A DNA stretch of 64,000 nt from Gaiellales bacterium (GTDB taxonomy: Bacteria; Actinomycetota; Thermoleophilia; RBG-16-64-13). The notes below the pieces were generated by a model that did not search any database, had not been told where the DNA came from, and worked only from the letters and a program-made list of their open reading frames with translations. Positions 25,019-38,505 of the stretch are shown here, one piece after another (position 1 is the first letter of the stretch; every line of letters begins with the position of its first letter). A program made the position numbers and the translations under genes. The stretch is from the NCBI GenBank assembly GCA_012719395.1, contig JAAYAL010000024.1, positions 62,001-126,000 of the forward strand, written 5' to 3'.

Positions 25019-26112
25019 GGGCTATGGTCATGGCCGCCGGTCTGGGAACCAGGCTGCAACCTCTCACCAGTGCCATACCCAAACCCATGGTCCCCATCGT
25101 GAACCGGCCTGCATTGCACCACGTGCTTCGCTTGACTGCGCGCCACGGCATCCGCGACGTGGTTATCAATCTTCACCATCTCCCGGATGCCATCACCAGC
25201 TATTTTTCCGACGGCTCGGAGCAGCGTGTACGGCTGCGCTACTCCTATGAGCCAGTGTTGCTGGGGACCGCGGGCGGCGTGAAGCAGAATGAGGAGTTCC
25301 TGACGGTGGACGGCACTTTCCTGGTGCTGAGTGGAGATTCGCTTACGGATGTAGATCTGGGGGCCATGGCACAGGCGCATCACGCTTCGGGGGCCTCTGT
25401 CACCATCGCCCTGAAGGAGATGCCGGAGCCTTCAGCCTATGGCGTGGCGTTGCTGGATGGGGCCGGCCGCATTGAGGGGTTTCAGGAGAAGCCGGAGCCG
25501 GGGAAGGAACTCTCGAACCTCTGCAACTGCGGTCTCTACATGATCGAGCCGGAGGTCCTGCGTCGCTTCCCGGCACAGACCTTCTACGACTTCGGTCGTC
25601 AGCTGTGGCCGGAGATGCTGGCGTCCGGGGAGCGGCTGGGGGCCTACCTGGTCGAAGGGTACTGGAACGATGTGGGCAACCCCGAAGCGTACCGCCAGGG
25701 GAACTGCGATGCCGCCCGGGGTCTGGTGACCGCGGAGTTGGAGGGGCGGACGGTGGGCCCCGGCGTGACGGTGGGGGCGCGTTGCCACATTGACGCCGAG
25801 ACCGTGATTGAGCCCCCGGTAGTGCTGGGGGCTGACTGCCGGGTGGAGAAGGGTGCGCGGCTCCTGGGGCCGGTGGTGCTGGGGGACGGCTGCATCGTGG
25901 AGGGTGGTGCCCAGATCAGCGGCAGTGTGTGCTGGTCCGGATTGGTGGCCGGGCGCGGCGTGACGGTCATGGACAGCATTGTGGGTCGTGCGGGCAGGCT
26001 GCACGGGTGGGTGTGCCTCAATGCCTGCGTGATCGGGGATCGCTGCGTGCTGGGGGATACGGGCGAACTGAACGCCCTGTCTCTTGAGTCGGGCACGGTC
26101 CTGTGGGGCTGA
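25015..26112 (+). CDS. Sugar-phosphate nucleotidyltransferase with left-handed beta-helix C-terminus
   Basis: MRAMVMAAGLGTRLQPLTSAIPKPMVPIVNRP; C-terminal hexapeptide-like repeats. Confidence 0.92.
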   Translation: MRAMVMAAGLGTRLQPLTSAIPKPMVPIVNRPALHHVLRLTARHGIRDVVINLHHLPDAITSYFSDGSEQRVRLRYSYEPVLLGTAGGVKQNEEFLTVDGTFLVLSGDSLTDVDLGAMAQAHHASGASVTIALKEMPEPSAYGVALLDGAGRIEGFQEKPEPGKELSNLCNCGLYMIEPEVLRRFPAQTFYDFGRQLWPEMLASGERLGAYLVEGYWNDVGNPEAYRQGNCDAARGLVTAELEGRTVGPGVTVGARCHIDAETVIEPPVVLGADCRVEKGARLLGPVVLGDGCIVEGGAQISGSVCWSGLVAGRGVTVMDSIVGRAGRLHGWVCLNACVIGDRCVLGDTGELNALSLESGTVLWG

Positions 26113-26127
26113 GCACGGGGACGGGTC

Positions 26128-26988
26128 GTGTCGGCTGATGCAGCCCGAGCGGCTCGCGACGGCGGGCCGGCTCCCTGGGGGGTCTCCGGCCTGGACCGGA
26201 TGCGTACCGTTGCCGGTAGCAGGTGGAGGCGTCGGGCCGGGCGCTTGCTGGATCTCCTCTTCCCCACGCGTTGTGTGTCCTGCGGGGACTTTGGAGCGCT
26301 CCTCTGCGCCGAATGTCGCTGCTGGCTGCAGCCGTTGGGGGCCGAATACTGCCCGCGTTGTGGCCGGCCGGGCGCGGCGGTAAGCAAAGGTGGCTGGTGC
26401 GCGGATTGTGTGGATCGGGATCTGCACTTCGTATCGGCGCGCAGCGCCTTCCTCTACACTGATGTGGCCCGCCGCGTGATTGCGGCGCTCAAGTACGGTG
26501 GGGAGCGCGGCCTGGCGGAGATCATGGCCCAGGAGGCGCTTCCGGCCTTCCGCGAAGTGGTAGCCGAGGTGCCCTCGCCGGTGGTGACCTGGGTCCCCTC
26601 TCACGCTTCTACACGCAGCGCGCGGGGATTCAATCAGGCCCAGCTGTTCGCGCGGGCACTCGTGGCCGGGAGCGGGAGGCAGTTGAACGCGTGGGAGCTT
26701 GTGCGCAAGACCCGTGCGACTCCTCGCCAGCAGACTCTCTCCCGGGAGGAGCGGAGCCGCAATCTGGCGCGGTCCTTCGCTCCGGTGAGGCTGCCGGCGC
26801 GCGGGGTGCCTGTCTCGCCTTGGGGGGCAGCGGAAGATGTCGGTGGCATTGTGGTGGTGGATGATGTCTACACCACGGGGGCTACGGCGAGCGAGGTGGC
26901 GGGTGTGGCTGCGGAGAACTGGGGGGTCCCGGTTCACGTATTCACCTTCGCTCGTGCCATGCACCAGGTCAGTGACCTACGAGACTGA
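26128..26988 (+). CDS. comF: ComF family phosphoribosyltransferase-like protein
   Basis: CVSCGDFGALLCAEC..YCPRCGRPG zinc cluster; VVVDDVYTTGATASEVA PRPP motif. Confidence 0.92.
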   Translation: MSADAARAARDGGPAPWGVSGLDRMRTVAGSRWRRRAGRLLDLLFPTRCVSCGDFGALLCAECRCWLQPLGAEYCPRCGRPGAAVSKGGWCADCVDRDLHFVSARSAFLYTDVARRVIAALKYGGERGLAEIMAQEALPAFREVVAEVPSPVVTWVPSHASTRSARGFNQAQLFARALVAGSGRQLNAWELVRKTRATPRQQTLSREERSRNLARSFAPVRLPARGVPVSPWGAAEDVGGIVVVDDVYTTGATASEVAGVAAENWGVPVHVFTFARAMHQVSDLRD

Positions 26989-27095
26989 CATGTGGAAGAG
27001 GGTCTGGTATCTTCTAGTATCCAGGGTTGTTGTGTCGTCTGTTCGCCGGCCGGGAAGCAAGGCCGGCACAGCGGAGAGCAAGGAGCGTAGACAGC

Positions 27096-27665
27096 GTGAA
27101 CCTCGTCATCAAGGGCCGCAATATGGCCGTGTCTGAAGCCGTTGCAGCGTATGCGGGTGAGAAGATCGGCAGGGTCGGCAAGCATCTGTGGGATGGCGCC
27201 CGCTGCGAGCTTGAACTATGGACGGAGAAGAACCCGAGCATCGCGGCCAATCAGGTCGCGGAGGCCACTATCTTCACCAAAGGCCCGGTGATTCGCGGTC
27301 GCGAAGCATCGGCCGACATGTACTCTTCCCTTGATCTCCTCGCCGAGAAACTCGAGCGGCAGGTCAAGAAGTATCGGGGCAAGTTGATCGCCCGAACTCA
27401 GGGTGCACACAAGGAAGCAGTCCTGATGGTCGGCTTGGCCGTCCCGGAGCAGCCGGAACGCGAAGCGGAAGAGGCCGGCGAGCTGCCCCAGATTGTCAAG
27501 ACCAAGCAATTCATCGTGAAGCCCATGACGGCCGAAGAGGCAGCCCTCCAGCTGGAATTGGTGGGACACGACTTCTTCGTGTTCAGCAACGTGGACACGC
27601 AGGAGACCAACGTGGTGTACCGCAGGCGCGACGGCAACTACGGGCTTATCGAGCCACAACGCTGA
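27096..27665 (+). CDS. hpf: Ribosome hibernation-promoting factor, long form
   Basis: MNLVIKGRNMAVSEAVAAYAGEKIGRVGKH; C-terminal IVKTKQFIVKPMTAEEAALQLELVGHDFFVFSNVDTQETNVVYRRRDGNYGLIEP. Confidence 0.95.
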   Translation: MNLVIKGRNMAVSEAVAAYAGEKIGRVGKHLWDGARCELELWTEKNPSIAANQVAEATIFTKGPVIRGREASADMYSSLDLLAEKLERQVKKYRGKLIARTQGAHKEAVLMVGLAVPEQPEREAEEAGELPQIVKTKQFIVKPMTAEEAALQLELVGHDFFVFSNVDTQETNVVYRRRDGNYGLIEPQR

Positions 27666-27742
27666 AGTACTACCAGCGAGGGGGCTTCTGCCGGGTGTCG
27701 TCTCGCCCGGCGGGCGGCACTCGCACTGAAAGCTGATCGCCA

Positions 27743-30364
<2,622 letters not shown>

Positions 30365-30408
30365 CTCCGGCCCCGGCGACGTGACGTTGAGAGGTTGAGC
30401 TACACCAA

Positions 30409-31597
30409 ATGCCTATGACTGAGAGACCCGATTCCAAAGCACCGGATGTTATCGCCGCATTCCAAGAGCAACTCGCCGGCGACAGGGAGAAACTGGCTTG
30501 GGTAAAGGATTATCTTTGACCCCGCCCAGCTGAAGCAGCAGCTCGCCTCTCTGGGTGAGCAGATGCACGACCCTGATTTCTGGAACGACCAGGCCCATGC
30601 CCAGGCCGTCTCCTCCTCCTACAGCCGGCTGAAGAGCCGGCTCGATGGCTACCAGGAACTCCTGACCCAGTTCGAAGACCTCGAGGTTCTGCTTGAACTT
30701 GCCCAAGAGGAAGGTGACGACGCTCAACTTCCCTCGGAACTCGTGAGCGACATGGAGGGTCTGAAGGCTGGGATAGGTAGGACGCTGGCCCGGTTTGAAG
30801 AGCAGCGAATGTTCTCCGGCGATTTCGACGCGGGCGATGCCATTGTGAGCATCCATGCCGGCGCCGGCGGCACCGAGAGCCAGGATTGGGCCGAGATGTT
30901 GCTCCGGATGTATCTGCGCTGGACTCAGTCGCGCGGCTTCGAGACGGAGATCAACGAGGCCACCGAGGGAGAAGAGGCAGGGTTGAAGAGCGCCACCTTC
31001 ACCGTTCATGGGGAGAACGCCTACGGGTTGCTCTCCGCGGAGAGGGGCGTGCACCGCTTGGTGCGGATCTCGCCCTTTGACTCAGCGGCGCGGCGGCATA
31101 CGTCGTTCGCCTCCCTGGACGTCACTCCGTTGGTGGAGGGAGACGTGAGCGTCGAGATAGACGAGAAGGAGCTTCGCGTGGAGACCTACCGCTCCTCGGG
31201 AGCCGGAGGGCAGCACGTGAACAAGACGGACTCGGCGGTGCGCATCACCCATGTTCCCACCAAGACCGTGGTCCAGTGTCAGAACGAGCGGTCGCAGATG
31301 CAGAACCGGGAAACGGCCATGCGCATGCTCCGCGGAAGACTGCTGCAGCTGGAATACGAGCGGCGACAGCAGGAGATGGCCAAGGAGAAGGGCGAGCACA
31401 TGCAGATCGGGTGGGGAAGCCAGATTCGTTCCTACGTCCTGGCGCCCTACACGCTTGTGAAGGACCACCGTACCGGGATGGAGAAAGGTAACGTCGAGGC
31501 CGTATTGAATGGTTCCATAGACGATTTCATCCACGAATACCTGGTCCAGCGGGCCTCGGGCAGGCTCGGCAAGAGGGAGGTTCGGGAAGCGCAGTGA
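30409..31597 (+). CDS. prfB: Peptide chain release factor 2, programmed +1 frameshift at CTT TGA (TGA 30517-30519)
   Basis: Zero frame MPMTERPDSKAPDVIAAFQEQLAGDREKLAWVKDYL-TGA; +1 frame resumes GAC(30518) giving YLDPAQLKQQLASLGEQMHDPDFWND.., in frame with provided ORF 30563..31597; GGQ motif SSGAGGQHVNKTDSAVRITH. Confidence 0.93.
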
Positions 31598-32277
31598 TCA
31601 GGTTCGAAGACGTCACCAAAATCTACCCGCCGGATACCATAGGGCTGGAGAGCGTGAGCCTGCACATAGAGAAAGGCGAGTTTGTCTTTCTCGTGGGCGC
31701 CTCTGGATCGGGCAAATCCACGTTCATCCGTCTGATCATCAAGGAGTTGGAGCCCGACCGCGGGCGTCTCCTTGTTGGGGGGCGGGACTTGGGCACGCTG
31801 CGCAGGTGGAAGGTGCCGTACCTACGGCGCAACATAGGCTGCGTGTTCCAGGACTTCAAGCTGCTGTCCAACAAGACAGTGACGGAGAACGTCATGTACG
31901 CGCTGTTGGTGACCGGCAACAACTCAGCGGCCGCCAAGCGCAAGGTGGCCGAGATCCTTGCCCTTGTCGGTCTCGGGCACAAAGCGGGCAACTATCCCCA
32001 CGAGCTTTCGGGGGGGGAGCAACAACGGGTGTCGCTGGCCAGGGCCTTCGTCAACCACCCACCTTTGCTCATCGCCGACGAGCCAACCGGCAATCTGGAC
32101 CCGGAGACATCCACGGGGATCATGCAGTTGCTCTACCGGATCAACCAGACCGGGACCACAGTGGTCATGGCAACCCATGACCGGGAGATGGTGGACAAGA
32201 TGCGCCGCCGGGTGATAGCCCTAGAAGGGGGACGGGTGGTGCGTGACCAGCAGAGGGGCGCGTATGGAGAGGCTTAG
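31594..32277 (+). CDS. ftsE: Cell division ATP-binding protein FtsE
   Basis: [84 protein letters not shown]. Confidence 0.96.
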   Translation: MIRFEDVTKIYPPDTIGLESVSLHIEKGEFVFLVGASGSGKSTFIRLIIKELEPDRGRLLVGGRDLGTLRRWKVPYLRRNIGCVFQDFKLLSNKTVTENVMYALLVTGNNSAAAKRKVAEILALVGLGHKAGNYPHELSGGEQQRVSLARAFVNHPPLLIADEPTGNLDPETSTGIMQLLYRINQTGTTVVMATHDREMVDKMRRRVIALEGGRVVRDQQRGAYGEA

Positions 32278-33142
32278 GTTCTTCCTTTCCGAGGCGCTGG
32301 GCTCACTTCGCCGCAACTACTTCATGACCATTGCCGCCGTGCTCACGGTTCTGCTCTCCATGACCGTCTTGGGCGCGGTGCTGATGATCGCCTCCAACAT
32401 CGACGGCCTCCTACGGGATATCAAGAACCAGGTGGAGATCACCGTGTATCTGGAGGATGCGGCGACCACCGAGCAGATCGAGGAGTTCCAGCAGGAGATC
32501 GTGAGCTGGGAAGAGGTCAAGGACGTGCGCTTCATCAGCAAGGAAGAAGCGCTTGAGATCATGAAGGAGGAGTTCGAGGACAACCCGGAGATCGTGGACT
32601 CGCTGACCGTGAATCCTTTGCCGGCCTCTTTCGAGATATCGCTCAAAGACCCGGAGCAGGCGGACATCGTGGCCGCTCGCTTCGAGGGTAGCGACATCGT
32701 CAACGACGTGAACTACGGCGCGGAACTCGCGGAGCGCATCTTCAGCGTGACCAACGTGGCGCGGAACATCATGGTGGTCTTCATCGCCGTACTTGCCCTT
32801 GTAGCTGTTCTTCTCATCTCCAACACCATCCGTCTGTCCATCTTCGCGCGCAGACGCGAGGTGGAGATCATGAAGCTGGTGGGCGCCACAAACTGGTTCA
32901 TCCGTTGGCCGTTCGTTCTAGAGGGCTTGGCTGTGGGGCTGGTGGGCGCCGCGGGTGCCGTGGCCATCGTCATGCTGGGCAGCGATTTCGTCATGGACCG
33001 GGTGAGGCAGAACCTCGTGTTCATGAGTATCGAGTTCCAGGGCGTCCCTCTGTGGCAACTGGCGGCGGTCTTGCTCTTGGCCGGTGCCGCTATCGGCGCG
33101 CTGGGTTCCGGATTGGGATTGCGCCGCTTCCTCAACGTCTAG
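32264..33142 (+). CDS. ftsX: Cell division protein FtsX
   Basis: [29 protein letters not shown]; four TM segments; NTIRLSIFARRREVEIMKLVGATNWFIRWPF. Start could also be GTG 32243. Confidence 0.95.
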   Translation: MERLRFFLSEALGSLRRNYFMTIAAVLTVLLSMTVLGAVLMIASNIDGLLRDIKNQVEITVYLEDAATTEQIEEFQQEIVSWEEVKDVRFISKEEALEIMKEEFEDNPEIVDSLTVNPLPASFEISLKDPEQADIVAARFEGSDIVNDVNYGAELAERIFSVTNVARNIMVVFIAVLALVAVLLISNTIRLSIFARRREVEIMKLVGATNWFIRWPFVLEGLAVGLVGAAGAVAIVMLGSDFVMDRVRQNLVFMSIEFQGVPLWQLAAVLLLAGAAIGALGSGLGLRRFLNV

Positions 33143-33154
33143 GAGCGGAGGGCG

Positions 33155-34420
33155 GTGCGTGGGGCGCGGGAAGCGGGGCAGGGGCGGCGCACGGCGCACG
33201 CGCACGGTGCCTGGTTTCTGCGTGTCGTTGCCGGGGTTCTTCTGATCGTCGCAGTGGGCGCGGGTCTTGCGTGGGCGCCGTCGGCCCCTGCCGTCACTGA
33301 GGCGGAACTGCAGCAGGGATATCGGGACTCGCAGGAGCTCCTCAAGGAGGCCCGGGAGGGCAGGGCCGCTGCGGAAGAGGCCGCCGAGCGGGCGGCCGGG
33401 GATATCCAAGCCATGGACCAGCAGATCGAGGCTCTGGAGATTCTGGTGGCGGCAGTGGCGACCGAGGCCCAGAACGCCAACGACCACCTGATTCTTACGC
33501 GGGAGCGCCTCAGGGCGGTGACCGTGGAGTTGGATGCGGCGCGGGCCACTCTGGAGCAGGCCAGAAGGGATCTGGAGTACCAGCAGGGGGTGTTGGAGCG
33601 CCGCGTGGTTGGCGCGTACAAGCATGGTTCGGTGACCTATCTTGAGATCCTGTTCGCGGCCGAGGAGTGGAGAGATCTGCTGAACCGCGTCAGTCTGGTT
33701 GCCACTCTGTTGAAGCAGGATCAGGACACTGTGGCGGACATCGAGAGGTTGCGCGATCGTGTCGTCGCCGAGGAGGCGGCTCTTGATCAGGAGCGCGCGC
33801 ACACCCAGGAGCTCGAGCAACGCCAGGCGACGGAGGCCGAGGAGTTGGACTGCCTGCTGGCCGAGCGGGAGCAGGCAGTGGCGGAGGCGGCCGCGGCGCG
33901 AAACCAGAAACAGGTCGTGCTGGACCGGGCACAGCGGGATGCTGCTGCTTACGAAGCCCAAGAGGCAGAGCTCGAGGCGCAATCGGAGAAGATCACGCAA
34001 CAACTCCGGGGGGCCGGCGTCAAGGCTCCTTCCTCAGAGGCCACCGGCTCGCTGGTCTGGCCCATGGAGGGCGACGTATCCTCGTCCTTCGGCATGCGCA
34101 CGTTGCTGGGGATCACCCGCATGCACAACGGCATTGACATCGCCGGCCCCACCGGACGGGTCATCGTGGCGGCGGACGGAGGAACGGTGGCACTCGCCGG
34201 GTGGAACGGGGGCTATGGAAAGTGCGTGATCGTTGATCATGGCGGGGGGATGGCCACCCTCTATGCCCACCAATCCCAGATCAACGTGAGTGTGGGCCAA
34301 GAAGTGGGCCAGGGAGACACCTTGGGGTTGTGCGGCAGCACCGGATACTCCACCGGCCCACATCTTCATTTCGAGGTACGGGTCAACGGCTCTCCCGTCA
34401 ATCCCCTCAACTACCTCTAG
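33155..34420 (+). CDS. EnvC-like coiled-coil protein with M23 peptidase domain
   Basis: Signal/TM, long coiled coil, then [50 protein letters not shown]-type LytM domain. Confidence 0.93.
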   Translation: MRGAREAGQGRRTAHAHGAWFLRVVAGVLLIVAVGAGLAWAPSAPAVTEAELQQGYRDSQELLKEAREGRAAAEEAAERAAGDIQAMDQQIEALEILVAAVATEAQNANDHLILTRERLRAVTVELDAARATLEQARRDLEYQQGVLERRVVGAYKHGSVTYLEILFAAEEWRDLLNRVSLVATLLKQDQDTVADIERLRDRVVAEEAALDQERAHTQELEQRQATEAEELDCLLAEREQAVAEAAAARNQKQVVLDRAQRDAAAYEAQEAELEAQSEKITQQLRGAGVKAPSSEATGSLVWPMEGDVSSSFGMRTLLGITRMHNGIDIAGPTGRVIVAADGGTVALAGWNGGYGKCVIVDHGGGMATLYAHQSQINVSVGQEVGQGDTLGLCGSTGYSTGPHLHFEVRVNGSPVNPLNYL

Positions 34421-34451
34421 CGCCCGGGGGGCGGCGCGGAAAGGCTGAAGC

Positions 34452-35723
34452 ATGCGGAGGTCCGAGCAGGTTGGCGTCCTGTCCATGGCCGCCATCGTCA
34501 CGGGCATTGTGATGCTGGTTGCCGGTCTCATGATTGGGGCCAGCTCTGGAGGGCGGCAGATGCTGCGGCAGGTTCTACCGGAGGGTTTCGCCGAAGCTTG
34601 GTTGGGCCCCGAGAGCGGCTTCGAGCTGCAGGCTGAAGTGCTCGACCGGTTGGAGGACACGTACTACAAGGAGTTCGACGCCGCCTCGCTGGCGGATGAC
34701 GCCATCCGTGGCATGTTGGAGGGGTTGGATGACCCGTACACCGCGTATTTCGATCCCCAGGAGTACGCTCAGCTGTTGGAGCATACGGAAGGTACCTATT
34801 CTGGAGTGGGCATGGTCGTGGAGCTTCTGAACGATCTGCCTACCGTGGTCTCCACCTTCAAGGAGAGTCCCGCGCAAGAGGCGGGCATTCAGGCCGGCGA
34901 CATCATCGTGATGGTCAACGGAGAGTCGATACAGGGCCTTGACCTGGATCAGGTGGTGGCGCGTATCAAGGGGGAGGCGGGGTCCACGGTGGACATGGAA
35001 CTCTACCGTTCTCCGGCGAGTTACCTGACTGGTGGCGTGCAGGAAGAGGCCCCGGGGGAGCTTCCGGCGGACGGGGAGACGATTGTCCTCAGCATGGTGC
35101 GGCAAGAAATCGTCACGCCTGTGCTCGAGTCTCAGATGCTGGAGGCCGAAGGCGTGCGGGTGGCGTATATCGACTTCTACACTTTCTCGGAGGGTTCGGG
35201 ACAAAGGCTTCGGGAGGCGGTGCGGCAGGCAATCGAGGAGCAAGGAGCCCAGGCTATCATTCTTGACCTACGCAGTAACGGCGGTGGCCTCGTGGACGAA
35301 TCGGTGGCCGTGACCGGCGTGTTCGTGGAGAAAGGGGCGGTGGTCACCACTACTCATGGCCTACATTCGCCCCAAGATGTCCTCAAGGCCACGGGTGGGG
35401 GCTACGAAGATGTTGCGCTGTACGTGCTGGTGGGTCAGTTCACGGCCAGTGCCTCGGAGATTGTGTCGGCCGCTCTTCAGGACCACGACCGTGCGACGAT
35501 CGTGGGTAGTACCACCTTCGGCAAAGGGCTCGTGCAGAGCCTGCGGCAGCTGTCCAACGGTGGGGCGGTGAAGATCACGTCGGCCGTGTACCTCACTCCA
35601 TCCGGCGCGGACATCAACGGCAAGGGTGTGGTGCCGGACGTAGAGGCGCCGGACGATCCCGACACCCCCGAGGTGGACGAGACACTGGATCGCGCCCTGG
35701 AGCTGATCGGGGCGGGCCGATGA
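34452..35723 (+). CDS. ctpA: C-terminal processing (S41) peptidase
   Basis: PDZ (SGVGMVVELLNDLPTVVSTFKESPAQEAGIQAGDIIVMVNG); catalytic region FTASASEIVSAALQDHDRATIVGSTTFGKGLVQ. Confidence 0.95.
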   Translation: MRRSEQVGVLSMAAIVTGIVMLVAGLMIGASSGGRQMLRQVLPEGFAEAWLGPESGFELQAEVLDRLEDTYYKEFDAASLADDAIRGMLEGLDDPYTAYFDPQEYAQLLEHTEGTYSGVGMVVELLNDLPTVVSTFKESPAQEAGIQAGDIIVMVNGESIQGLDLDQVVARIKGEAGSTVDMELYRSPASYLTGGVQEEAPGELPADGETIVLSMVRQEIVTPVLESQMLEAEGVRVAYIDFYTFSEGSGQRLREAVRQAIEEQGAQAIILDLRSNGGGLVDESVAVTGVFVEKGAVVTTTHGLHSPQDVLKATGGGYEDVALYVLVGQFTASASEIVSAALQDHDRATIVGSTTFGKGLVQSLRQLSNGGAVKITSAVYLTPSGADINGKGVVPDVEAPDDPDTPEVDETLDRALELIGAGR

Positions 35724-35724
35724 G

Positions 35725-36561
35725 ATGAGGGCAAACGAGCCCGGCACGGGATTGCGGCCCCGCTTCTTCTTCGTTCCTTCCGACCTGTCGTGGTCGGGGA
35801 GAGAGCCTGGGCCGGGCTCGTTGGCGACCGATGAGCCGGGCGGGGATATGACGGTTGCCTTGGACCCGCAGGATAGTCATCATGCCACCCGCGTCCTGCG
35901 TCTCCGGCCGGGAGATCCGTGTGAGGCCGTCTCCACGGGTGACCCCACCCGAGTATGGAGGGCGGTGGTGGCCCACGCAGGGCAGACCGTGGTCCTGAGG
36001 TTATTGGCCGATCCGGTGACGGTTGCTCCGGACACCATGCGCGTGGCCGTGGTGCAGGCACTGCCTCGGTTGGGCAAGGTGGACGAGGTGGTGGAGAGGG
36101 GTACCGAGGTGGGTGTTGACCTCTTCCTGCTGTTTCCCGGCCTCGGTTCTCCCCAGGATAGCCTGCCACGAGCCGCCCATCGCCTTGAACGGTGGCGTAG
36201 GGCGGCCCGCGAGGCCGCCAAGCAGAGCCGGCAGCTGTCGGTGCCCGCGGTGTTGCTGGAGGAGGGTATGGCAGGTGCGGCGGCGCGGCTGCGCGACGAG
36301 GGCTGGACCTCGGTCGTGCTCGAGCCGTCCGCGCAGGTGGATCTTCAGACGTGGCTGCAGGGATCGGGGCTGACCCCCGGCCCCGAGGTGCTGAAGCTGG
36401 CGGTGTGGGTGGGACCGGAGTCCGGGTGGCAGGCGATGGAGGGGGCGGAGCTTGCCTGGCGTGGGTACGAAGCGGCGCGACTGGGGCGCCGCATTCTGCG
36501 CACGGAGACGGCGGGGCCCGTGGCTGCCGCCGTGCTACGTTTCGCGCTACACTCCTGGTAG
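35725..36561 (+). CDS. rsmE: 16S rRNA (uracil1498-N3)-methyltransferase
   Basis: RFFFVPSD..; DSHHATRVLRLRPGD; VGPESGWQAMEGAELA..RLGRRILRTETAGPVAAAVLRF. Confidence 0.9.
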   Translation: MRANEPGTGLRPRFFFVPSDLSWSGREPGPGSLATDEPGGDMTVALDPQDSHHATRVLRLRPGDPCEAVSTGDPTRVWRAVVAHAGQTVVLRLLADPVTVAPDTMRVAVVQALPRLGKVDEVVERGTEVGVDLFLLFPGLGSPQDSLPRAAHRLERWRRAAREAAKQSRQLSVPAVLLEEGMAGAAARLRDEGWTSVVLEPSAQVDLQTWLQGSGLTPGPEVLKLAVWVGPESGWQAMEGAELAWRGYEAARLGRRILRTETAGPVAAAVLRFALHSW

Positions 36562-36608
36562 CGCGGCCGTCGTGGAGTGGCGCAGGCGCGGAGGAGGCTG
36601 AGAGTATA

Positions 36609-36962
36609 ATGAGCGCTGTCGTGGACGAGTGTGTTTTCTGTCGCATCATCGGGGGTCAGATACCGGCCGAGTTCGTGCTGAAGGAAGCGGAGTTTGTTGC
36701 CTTCCCGGACATCAATCCCAAGGCCCGCGTTCATCTGTTGGTCATGCCCACCGCTCATATCCGCTCCCTGAATGACATTGACTCCCAAGACGCCGGGTTT
36801 GGTCAGCGTATGCTCTCGTTTGTGGCACGGGCCGCTGCGGTCTCGGGTGTGAGCGAGAGTGGCTACAGAGTGATCAGCAATAACGGGCCGGACGGCGGCC
36901 AGGAGGTTGACCATCTTCACCTCCACGTTCTTGGCGGAACCCTACTAGGAGATCTGGTGTGA
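36609..36962 (+). CDS. HIT family hydrolase (histidine triad)
   Basis: CVFCRIIGGQIPAEFVLKE; QEVDHLHLHVLGG. Confidence 0.95.
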   Translation: MSAVVDECVFCRIIGGQIPAEFVLKEAEFVAFPDINPKARVHLLVMPTAHIRSLNDIDSQDAGFGQRMLSFVARAAAVSGVSESGYRVISNNGPDGGQEVDHLHLHVLGGTLLGDLV

Positions 36963-37405
36963 GCCTGGCACAGGAAGTACAGAGCCGAGTCAAGGATGCT
37001 TTGAAGTCAGGGGCCAGAGACCAGGCGGCCTCGCTCCGCGTACTTCTCTCTGAGCTCCAGCGCATGGCGAAAGAGGCCAGGCGTGAGCTGTCCCAAGAGG
37101 AAGAGGTCCAAGTCCTCAAGCGGGAGAAGAAGAAGCACCAAGAGGCCGTGGAGGGCTTCAAAGCCGGTGGCCGCCAGCAGGCGGTCGAGAAGGAAGAGTG
37201 GATGATCGGGATCATCGATGAGCTGCTGCCGCAGCAACTGGACGAAGCAGCGCTGGCAGGGCTCATTGACCAGGTGATCACAGAGACGGGGGCCTCGTCA
37301 CCCAAAGAGATGGGCAAGGTCATGAGCGCGCTCATGGACAGGGCCGGCACTCAGGTTGACGGGAGGTTGGCGTCTCGCCTCGTCAAGGAGAGACTGACGG
37401 CGTGA
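36959..37405 (+). CDS. GatB/YqeY domain protein
   Basis: KDALKSGARDQAASLRVLLSELQRMAKEARRELSQEEEVQVLKREKKKHQEAVE; LPQQLDEAALAGLIDQVI. Confidence 0.94.
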   Translation: MSLAQEVQSRVKDALKSGARDQAASLRVLLSELQRMAKEARRELSQEEEVQVLKREKKKHQEAVEGFKAGGRQQAVEKEEWMIGIIDELLPQQLDEAALAGLIDQVITETGASSPKEMGKVMSALMDRAGTQVDGRLASRLVKERLTA

Positions 37406-37441
37406 GCACGGCTGCCGGAGGCTTCTCGCGGCCGCCGGGGG

Positions 37442-38488
<1,047 letters not shown>

Positions 38489-38505
38489 TCTCCCTCCCCA
38501 TCGCC

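Noticed and set aside
25432-26964. 510-aa minus-strand ORF
   Set aside because: Spans two clear sense genes (nucleotidyltransferase and comF); no recognisable domain.
36605-36610. TATAAT overlapping the HIT gene ATG
   Set aside because: A TSS from this -10 would fall inside the coding sequence; no convincing -35. Probably chance.
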